Shown: one piece after another, positions 9,333 through 16,213 of the stretch
Layout of the letters: each line of letters opens with the position of its first letter
Position numbering within the stretch: the first letter of the stretch is position 1
Assembly: GCA_003563385.1 (NCBI GenBank)
Contig: PWRZ01000099.1
Coordinates: 1 to 38,176, forward strand
Length of the DNA: 38,176 nt
Direction: 5' to 3'
Source: Syntrophomonadaceae bacterium
GTDB taxonomy: Bacteria; Bacillota; Dethiobacteria; DTU022; UBA8154
The notes under the pieces: model-generated
What the model was told of the DNA's origin: nothing
The model's input: only the letters and a program-made list of their open reading frames with translations
Database searches by the model: none
Made by a program: the position numbers and the translations under genes

Positions 9333-11222
9333 TTATTTCACCTTTTCCCGAACCGGCAACAGGTTGAGTGCTTCTTCGGCTATACTCTCACCTGTCAGGC
9401 AGTGGCGCCTCAGCAGCTCTTCTCTCTTGCCGTGACCGGTAAAAGGATCTTTAAGACCCATCCGTTGCAGCCGCACTCCTTTTAGCCCTTCCTCATTCAA
9501 CATTTCCAGGACAGCGCTGCCAAAGCCTCCACAAATGAGGTGCTCTTCAACCGTGATTACATTTTTGCACCTGTCCATCCAGGTACAGAGCAGGTCCCTG
9601 TCCAGCGGTTCTATAAATCTCGGGTCAATGACGGTGCTTTTAATACCCCTCTGCAGGAGAAGCTGGTGCGCTTCAAGGGCGGGCTGGACCGCGGTGCCGG
9701 CAGCCAGTATGGCAATGTCGCGGCCTTCTCTCAGCAGGCGGCCCTTTCCGGGGGGGATGCAGCTTATTTGGGAAGAGGGCACTTTCTCCGCTTTATCCCG
9801 TGGATACCTTATGGCGGCAGGAGAATCGAGCTGCAGCGCCGTCTTTAACATGCAGGCCAGTTCCAGGCCGCTGCTGGGGGCCATCAGGACAATCCCGGGC
9901 ATGTTCCGCAGGTAGGAGAGGTCAAAGAGGCCGTTATGTGTATCCCCGTCCTCTCCAACCAGGCCGGCCCTGTCAACGGCAAAAACAACAGGGAGCCCCT
10001 GCAGGCAGACATCATGGAGGATCTGGTCATAAGCTCTCTGTAAAAAGGTGCTGTAAATAGCCACTACCGGCTTAAAGCCCTCCACGGCAAGGCCGGCGGC
10101 CATTGTTACAGCGTGCTGCTCGGCTATGCCGACATCAAAAAAGCGCTCCGGCAGCTTGGAGGCAAATTCTTCCAGTCCGGTTCCCGCCGTCATCGCTGCT
10201 GTAATGGCAGTAATGGAAGGGTCCTTATGGGCCATCTCCACCAGTACAGAGCCGAAAAGCTCGCTGTATGTACACTTGTTGGAGTCATCTTCGTGCCGGA
10301 ATGACCTGCCGGTATCCATGCTGAAGGGAGAAACGCCGTGGAAACGGTGCGGTTCTTTTTCTGCGTAGGGGTAACCTTTACCCTTTTGTGTAACCACGTG
10401 GACCAGAACAGGGCCGTTTCTGGCCTTTGCCTGCATAAAAAACTCCTGGAGCCTGGAAATGCAGTGCCCGTCGACAGGCCCCAGGTAGGTAAAACCGAGC
10501 TCCTCAAATAAAATCCCCGGGACAAGTAGATACTTTAAACTGTCCTTTAAGCGTTCGGCGGAACGCACCATCGTTTTCCCTATGGCCGGGATGCGCGCCA
10601 GGAACTGCTCCAGGTCCTCCTTGAGACGGTAATACTTCGGGTCCGTCCTCAACCGGGCCAGGTAAGAAGGCAGACCGCCCACATTCTCGTGAATGGACAT
10701 CTCGTTGTCATTCAATACCACTATAAAGTTGGTGTCGATGTCCCCGCCGTGATTGAGGGCCTCCAGGGCCATTCCCCCGGTGAGGGCCCCGTCACCGATG
10801 ATTGCGATGACGTTGTTCTTTTCAGACCTGATATCACGGGCCAGCGCCATTCCAAGTGCTGCTGAAAGCGAGGTGCTGCTGTGCCCGACACCAAAAACAT
10901 CGTACGGGCTTTCCTCTCTTTTGGGAAAACCGCTAATCCCGCCGTAACTGCGAATGGTCCTGAACTGCTCCCGGCGGCCGGTCAATATCTTGTGGGCGTA
11001 GCACTGGTGGCCGACATCCCAGACGATCTTGTCATACGGCGCATCAAACACCCTGTGCAGCGCTATTGTCAGCTCGACAACTCCCAGGCTGGAAGCAAGA
11101 TGCCCTCCCCTTTCGGAGATCACCTTTATCATGTAGCCCCTGCACTCGTCGGCCAGTTGCTCCAGCTCTTTTATGCTCATTTTTTTCAGGTCACCGGGAC
11201 TGTTAATACTGTCTAGAATCAA
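9333..11222 (-). CDS. dxs: 1-deoxy-D-xylulose-5-phosphate synthase
   Basis: WDVGHQCYAHKILTGRR, IGDGALTGGMALEALNH, DIGIAEQHAVT-like (FDVGIAEQHAVTMAAG), TTG start with GGAGG SD. Confidence 0.97.
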   Translation of the reverse strand: MILDSINSPGDLKKMSIKELEQLADECRGYMIKVISERGGHLASSLGVVELTIALHRVFDAPYDKIVWDVGHQCYAHKILTGRREQFRTIRSYGGISGFPKREESPYDVFGVGHSSTSLSAALGMALARDIRSEKNNVIAIIGDGALTGGMALEALNHGGDIDTNFIVVLNDNEMSIHENVGGLPSYLARLRTDPKYYRLKEDLEQFLARIPAIGKTMVRSAERLKDSLKYLLVPGILFEELGFTYLGPVDGHCISRLQEFFMQAKARNGPVLVHVVTQKGKGYPYAEKEPHRFHGVSPFSMDTGRSFRHEDDSNKCTYSELFGSVLVEMAHKDPSITAITAAMTAGTGLEEFASKLPERFFDVGIAEQHAVTMAAGLAVEGFKPVVAIYSTFLQRAYDQILHDVCLQGLPVVFAVDRAGLVGEDGDTHNGLFDLSYLRNMPGIVLMAPSSGLELACMLKTALQLDSPAAIRYPRDKAEKVPSSQISCIPPGKGRLLREGRDIAILAAGTAVQPALEAHQLLLQRGIKSTVIDPRFIEPLDRDLLCTWMDRCKNVITVEEHLICGGFGSAVLEMLNEEGLKGVRLQRMGLKDPFTGHGKREELLRRHCLTGESIAEEALNLLPVREKVK

Positions 11223-11259
11223 AGAAAATGAACCTCCAATAAACAGCAGTCACCTGCCC

Positions 11260-11841
11260 TCAGCGCTGCCTGTTTATTCTCCAAATAAACAACCGCTGCA
11301 GTGTAGTCATCAGCCGCGCTACGAACATGACAATCTCCGTTGAGTTGTTAATAGCAAGGGACTTACCGACCGCTTTGCCGCCTACGGTCAACGCCGATAC
11401 AAAACCGGTCAGCAATATGCTTACATAAATCTCGTTCAGTGATGAGCCGCTGGCAACCAGGTTAATAACTATAACCGCTGCTATGGCCCCGCTGACAACC
11501 CCGCTTATATCCCCGACTACATCATTACAGAAATTGGCGACCTGTTCCGCATTACGTACCAGGTACATACCTTTAATGGCCCCGTATTTCTTTTTGGCCG
11601 CCTTGGCATGGAAGGGCTTCTCATCGGCAGCCGTTACCGCTGTGCCAACGGTATCAAATATGATGCCCGTTAAAACAATCATTATCAATATAATAAAAGA
11701 AATAACAAGCGACGGTATGCTCTGGACCAGGTATCGTGTAAACAGGGCAAAAATAGATGCTAAAAAAAAAGTCCACGTGCTGACTATAATTACCCAGCGA
11801 AAAGTGCTCTTTTTTTTGCGTTCTCGACGATTTTTTGCCAA
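11260..11841 (-). CDS. oapA: OLE-associated membrane protein OapA-like (multi-TM)
   Basis: Polybasic N-terminus, multiple TM helices, located immediately 3' of the OLE RNA and 5' of dxs; TTG start with AAGGAG SD. Confidence 0.8.
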   Translation of the reverse strand: MAKNRRERKKKSTFRWVIIVSTWTFFLASIFALFTRYLVQSIPSLVISFIILIMIVLTGIIFDTVGTAVTAADEKPFHAKAAKKKYGAIKGMYLVRNAEQVANFCNDVVGDISGVVSGAIAAVIVINLVASGSSLNEIYVSILLTGFVSALTVGGKAVGKSLAINNSTEIVMFVARLMTTLQRLFIWRINRQR

Positions 11842-11868
11842 GTCTTTTACTCCTTACCCTTGCAGAAC

Positions 11869-12438
11869 AAAAAAAGACACGGGTGGTAACTTCATGGGTA
11901 AACTTTGCGGCTTAAGGTCCAGCAGGCTTTCCCAAATATTCACCAGTCTGTCACCAAACTGGCAGTTTCCTTTTAAGAATATTTCTGCCGTGTTGCCACC
12001 AGCAGGGCTGGACTACCACTAAGACCACACCTTAATCCCCATAAAGCCTCCCTCCGAACAGTCTAGGAGTTTTCCTCGATAGCACATTTACGCTCCCTAG
12101 CCTCTTTTGCAGCCCTGGTTTCGAAGGCGCACGCCTTTTCCCCCCAGGACCACTCAAGGCAGGCTACACTGTACACAGCATCTACCGCATACAGGTTCTC
12201 TCCCAAGTCGTAACCTTTTGCTTCTCAGCAATCCGCCACTTACTTGGGTCTCCACGAAGGCGGGGTCAACGCCTACATGCCTTTGTAGATCGCCCCACCT
12301 TCTTAACTCCCAGCACCGACCCCCAACTGGGCTTCGGCAGCCGGCACCAGGAACTTCATCGATATGCCCTTAAGCGGATTTTTAGGCCCGCCTTCAGGAA
12401 CGTGTGTGCTAACTAGAATACTGCACCACCCATGTCCC
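11869..12438 (-). ncRNA. ole: OLE (ornate, large, extremophilic) RNA
   Basis: ~0.57-kb intergenic gap with no credible ORF, between ispA and the oapA-like gene; dense nested pairings (GTCCAGC 12007-12013 with GCTGGAC 11917-11923; AAATATTC/GAATATTT 11977-11984 with 11934-11941; GCAA-capped hairpin); 5'/3' terminal 12-bp stem; own promoter. Confidence 0.85.
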
Positions 12439-12444
12439 GCTCCT

Positions 12445-12473
12445 ATTATAGCATAATGCCTGAACAGTCTCAA
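12445..12473 (-). promoter_or_regulatory. SigmaA promoter for OLE RNA
   Basis: Minus strand TTGAGA (12468-12473), 17-nt spacer, TG-C-TATAAT extended -10 (12445-12450). Confidence 0.8.
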
Positions 12474-12491
12474 TACAGCACCCACTTTTCC

Positions 12492-12622
12492 GGACACGGG
12501 GACGGTCCGGACAGGCGGACACGGGGACGGTTCTCCTGTCCGGCAGCTCCGCACCCACTTTTCCGGACACGGGGACGGTTCTCCTGTCCGGGGCAGGACA
12601 CGGGGACGGTTCTCCTGTCCGG
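12492..12622. repeat. Cluster of four REP-like hairpin repeats (consensus GGACACGGGGACGGTTCTCCTGTCCGG)
   Basis: Copies at 12492-12510 (8-bp deleted), 12517-12543, 12565-12591, 12596-12622; each full copy folds as GGACA-c-GGGGA-CGGT-TCTCC-TGTCC. Confidence 0.85.
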
Positions 12623-12623
12623 C

Positions 12624-13541
12624 TTAATGGTCCCGGAAAATTATGAAGCGGGTCAGCTCTTTTAAATTAGCGGCGCTTTCGCCAAATGACTGCAGCTCGT
12701 CTACGGCCTGCCAGTATAGCTGCTCCCTGAGGGCATTTGCTTGCTGCAGTCCGTAGAGGCTGACATAAGTGGCTTTTTCCTTTTTTTGATCCATGCCCTT
12801 TGTTTTTCCCATTTTGGCCTCATCTCCACGTACATCCAGTACATCGTCTACTACTTGAAAAGCCCTTCCCAGCGGTTCGGCAAAACGGGTGATTTTCTCA
12901 ATTTCTTCTTTTGTACAGCCGGCCAGCAAAGCCCCTACCCTGATGGAAGCGACCAGGAGCGCTCCCGTCTTGTGGGCATTTATATATTCCAGGGTTTGAG
13001 GATCAATCTTCTGCCCCTCCGACTGTAAATCAACCACCTGCCCGGCAACCATCCCCCGCACCCCGGCTGCCCTGGCTATTTCGTAAACCACCTGCAGCTT
13101 GAGGGCCGGTTTAACTTCTGTCCAGTAAAGGCGGCTTAACTCATGGCCCTGTTTCCCCTCGTCGGCCAATAATTCAAAGGCAAGAGTTAAAAGAGCATCA
13201 CCGGCAAGGATAGCCGTTGCTTCACCAAATACTTTGTGCGCGGTGAGGCGTCCCCTCCTGTAATCATCGTCATCCATAGATGGAAGGTCGTCGTGTATAA
13301 GCGAGTATGTATGAATTAATTCCAGGGCACAGGCAGCGGGTACTGCTCTTTGCCAGTCAGTTGTAAAAAGCTCCGCGGTCAGCAGTACAAGGACAGGCCT
13401 TACCCGCTTCCCGCCGGCAAAAACACTGTAGCGCATGGCCCGGTGAATGGCCTGCGGGTACTCATCCTCGCCGGGAAGATAATATTCCAGTGCGCTGTCT
13501 ATAAGCTCTGTTCTACCCTTTATTATTTTGGCATAGGCCAT
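12624..13541 (-). CDS. ispA: Farnesyl/geranyl diphosphate synthase (polyprenyl synthetase)
   Basis: GGKRVRPVLVLL, LIHTYSLIHDDLPSMDDDDYRRG, FQVVDDVLDVRGD Asp-rich motifs. Confidence 0.96.
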   Translation of the reverse strand: MAYAKIIKGRTELIDSALEYYLPGEDEYPQAIHRAMRYSVFAGGKRVRPVLVLLTAELFTTDWQRAVPAACALELIHTYSLIHDDLPSMDDDDYRRGRLTAHKVFGEATAILAGDALLTLAFELLADEGKQGHELSRLYWTEVKPALKLQVVYEIARAAGVRGMVAGQVVDLQSEGQKIDPQTLEYINAHKTGALLVASIRVGALLAGCTKEEIEKITRFAEPLGRAFQVVDDVLDVRGDEAKMGKTKGMDQKKEKATYVSLYGLQQANALREQLYWQAVDELQSFGESAANLKELTRFIIFRDH

Positions 13542-13567
13542 GGGCCCCTTCTCCCTTTAAAACGGGG

Positions 13568-13813
13568 TTATTGATCATCAAACTGCTCGAAATCAACTTT
13601 CTCCCCGTTTTTTAGCATCATTTCCAATTTGTACTCCGCTTCACTTAATAGCTTCCGGCAGTGGCCGGCAAGCTCCATGCCCTCCTCAAAATATTTAAGC
13701 GATTCTTCCAGTGGCAGTTCTTCCTTTTCCATCTTTTCCACCAGTATTTCCAGTTTCTTTAGGGCTTCTTCAAAAGTCATCTCATTGATCGCTTTTTCAC
13801 CGCTCATGGCCAA
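13568..13813 (-). CDS. xseB: Exodeoxyribonuclease VII small subunit
   Basis: MTFEEALKKLEILVEKMEKEELPLEESLKYFEEGMELAGHCRKLLSEAEYKLEM; adjacent to xseA. Confidence 0.95.
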   Translation of the reverse strand: MAMSGEKAINEMTFEEALKKLEILVEKMEKEELPLEESLKYFEEGMELAGHCRKLLSEAEYKLEMMLKNGEKVDFEQFDDQ

Positions 13814-13818
13814 TCCCT

Positions 13819-15138
13819 CTATTCTCCATCATTAAAGTCAAGGATGTCTGCAGGTTTTCTTTTTCTCACTGCCTGTACAAGGCAGTCGGCATTACCATCC
13901 CGGAATACCACTTTTACTAGCTGTCCTTTTTCCAGCTTTCCGGCAGAGCCAACCAGCCTCCTGCTTTCATCAATAACAAAAGAAAACCCCCTGGACATCA
14001 CTTTTAAAGGGCTCATTGCCTCCAGGTTGCTTGTGAGGTTTTTTATGGCCGCCTGTTTCAGCTTTAATTTATACTCCATCAGTCTCGCCATTCGCTGCCA
14101 CAGCTCGTCCACCCTCTGGTAACCCTGGTTTATTTTTTCCCGGGGGTAGATCATTGCCGTTGAAGAAGTCAGCCTGTACAAAACGAGTTTCCTGGTTTTT
14201 AGCGAGCCCTTTAAAGCCCCTCTGAGGCGGGATTCTGCTGTATCAATCAGCTTCAACAGCTCTTTTTTTTCCGGAACGACCAGCTCTGCAGCAGCTGTCG
14301 GAGTCGATGCCCTGCAGTCGGCAGCAAAATCGGCTATAGTAAAATCTGTCTCGTGCCCAACCGCGCTGACCACCGGCGTATCTATCTCGTAAATTGTCCT
14401 GGCAAGGGCCTCATCGTTAAAGGACCACAGCTCTTCAAGTGACCCTCCTCCCCTGGCCACAACAATAACATCCAGGTCTCCAGCGGCGTCAAGCTGCTTT
14501 AATGCATTAATGATCTGCAAGGGGGCTTCTTTCCCCTGCACGGCCACAGGATATATAAGAATACGCAAACAGGGAAATCTTCTCTGCACTGTTGTTATAA
14601 AGTCCCTTATTGCCGCACCGGAGGGGGAGGTAATAAGACCTACTCTTCGGGGGAACCGCGGGAGGGCTTTCTTTTTTTCCGGGGCAAAGATACCCTCCTG
14701 GCGTAATTTCTCTTTTAGCTGCTCAAAGGCAACAAAAAGAGCGCCCATGCCTTCCTGTTCCATTTCCTCGACATATAGCTGGCAGTAACCGCTGCGCTCA
14801 TAAAGGGATATGTTTCCGCGGGCGACCACTTTCATCCCTTCTTCCGGGGTAAACTGCAGGACCTGGTTCTTGCTGCGGAAAAAGACGCATCGAAGCACGC
14901 CTTCGCCGTCTTTCAGGGTAAAGTACATATGGCCGGAAGGCTTGTGCAGCTTAAAGTTGGATACTTCCCCCATAACGCGTACGTCCTGGAGTAACCTGTC
15001 TTTAAGCATCAGGCTTTTCAAGTAATGGTTTACCTGGGAGACAGTATAAACAAGTGGCTCTGTAAATAAGCTCGACTGTTTTTTTTGAAAGTACATTTTT
15101 ATCTTCCACTTTTTTATTTTTAAACGGCGCGAAAACAT
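13819..15138 (-). CDS. xseA: Exodeoxyribonuclease VII large subunit (true start probably MYFQKKQ near 15096)
   Basis: VMGEVSNFKLHKPSGHMYFTLKD, GLITSPSGAAIRDFITTVQRRFP, VARGGGSLEELWSFNDE, VSAVGHETDFTIADFAAD. Confidence 0.95.
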   Translation of the reverse strand: MFSRRLKIKKWKIKMYFQKKQSSLFTEPLVYTVSQVNHYLKSLMLKDRLLQDVRVMGEVSNFKLHKPSGHMYFTLKDGEGVLRCVFFRSKNQVLQFTPEEGMKVVARGNISLYERSGYCQLYVEEMEQEGMGALFVAFEQLKEKLRQEGIFAPEKKKALPRFPRRVGLITSPSGAAIRDFITTVQRRFPCLRILIYPVAVQGKEAPLQIINALKQLDAAGDLDVIVVARGGGSLEELWSFNDEALARTIYEIDTPVVSAVGHETDFTIADFAADCRASTPTAAAELVVPEKKELLKLIDTAESRLRGALKGSLKTRKLVLYRLTSSTAMIYPREKINQGYQRVDELWQRMARLMEYKLKLKQAAIKNLTSNLEAMSPLKVMSRGFSFVIDESRRLVGSAGKLEKGQLVKVVFRDGNADCLVQAVRKRKPADILDFNDGE

Positions 15139-15141
15139 TAC

Positions 15142-15227
15142 GGGGAAGGTGTGAAGCTCCTTTGTTTACAAGCAGTCCAATGACAACGGGACCCTGTAAC
15201 CAGGTGTTTGCGCTTCACCCCTTCCCC
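15142..15227. repeat. 16-bp imperfect inverted repeat enclosing an inner hairpin, upstream of xseA
   Basis: GGGGAAGGTGTGAAGC (15142-15157) vs GCTTCACCCCTTCCCC (15212-15227), 15/16 complementary; inner ACCCTG-TAAC-CAGGT hairpin. Confidence 0.7.
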
Positions 15228-15298
15228 TAAACGGCTTATAAAACTGTTTCCCCTACATTATTTATCTGTATCTTTTGTTATGTTTTATTATGCCTTCT

Positions 15299-16183
15299 TT
15301 AGCCTTCCGCGAGCCTTATTCCAGCTTCTACTGTATTATAAAGAAGCATGGTAACGGTCATCGGTCCCAGTCCACCGGGAACAGGTGTTATATGGGAAGC
15401 TTTTTTGGATACCTCTTCGAAATCAACGTCTCCCGCCAGGCGGAAACCTTTTTTCTTGGATGAATCGGGGATGCGGTTTACACCAACATCCATGACCACG
15501 ACGCCTTCCTTAACCATATCGGCGGTAATAGCATTGGGCTTGCCCATGGCCGCCACCAGGATATCAGCCTGCTTTGTGAAGTAAGTCATGTCTTTTGCTC
15601 CTGTATGGACAACCGTTACTACAGCATTAGCCCCCTTGGCTTTCTGCACCAACATGGCCGACAGCGGCTTGCCGACGATGTTGCTGCGCCCGCAGACAAC
15701 AACGTGCTTCCCGGCGGGATCATTGCCGGAACGAATCAGGAGCTGCTGTACACCGTGAGGGGTGCAGGGCAGTGGACAGGGCTCGCCCCTCAGCAGTTTG
15801 CCCAGGTTTACGGGGTGAAATCCGTCAACATCTTTCTCCGGTGAAATAAAGTTTATTACTTTGTCTACACTGATGTGATCGGGCAGAGGAAGCTGTACCA
15901 GGATACCGCTGAACTTGGGGTCTTTGTTCATGCCATCGATGACTTTAAGTACTTCTTCTTCGGGGATGTCGGCCGGAAGGCGGACCGTTTCTTCATACAA
16001 GCCGATCTCCTCGCAGCCCTTCGCCTTACTGGTTATATAAGATATCGATGCCGGATCATCTCCCACCAGGACGACGCCAAGACCGGGGACAATACCCTTC
16101 TGTTTAAGTTCGGCGACCTTTTCTTTCAACTCCGCCCTGATTTCCGCTGCCACTTCGTTACCGGAAATAACCTTTGCTGTCAT
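15299..16183 (-). CDS. folD: Bifunctional methylenetetrahydrofolate dehydrogenase/cyclohydrolase
   Basis: VGDDPASISYITSKAKGCEEIG, ILVQLPLPDHI, PEKDVDGFHPVNLG, VVCGRSNIVGKPLSAML, PVPGGLGPMTVTMLL. Confidence 0.97.
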   Translation of the reverse strand: MTAKVISGNEVAAEIRAELKEKVAELKQKGIVPGLGVVLVGDDPASISYITSKAKGCEEIGLYEETVRLPADIPEEEVLKVIDGMNKDPKFSGILVQLPLPDHISVDKVINFISPEKDVDGFHPVNLGKLLRGEPCPLPCTPHGVQQLLIRSGNDPAGKHVVVCGRSNIVGKPLSAMLVQKAKGANAVVTVVHTGAKDMTYFTKQADILVAAMGKPNAITADMVKEGVVVMDVGVNRIPDSSKKKGFRLAGDVDFEEVSKKASHITPVPGGLGPMTVTMLLYNTVEAGIRLAEG

Positions 16184-16213
16184 AAAACAACCTCCTTAAA
16201 TTATTATTATTAA

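Noticed and set aside
12107-12554. ORFs 12107..12373 (+) and 12303..12554 (-) as small proteins
   Set aside because: They lie inside the OLE RNA / promoter / REP region, have low-complexity shadow-like translations, and the minus ORF runs through the sigmaA promoter and repeats.
12492-12622. CRISPR array
   Set aside because: Repeats are short, hairpin-forming and separated by irregular spacers (about 5-22 nt); no cas genes. Fits REP-like elements instead.
15142-15227. THF riboswitch or intrinsic terminator near folD
   Set aside because: No match to remembered THF riboswitch core sequences, and no U-tract after either arm.
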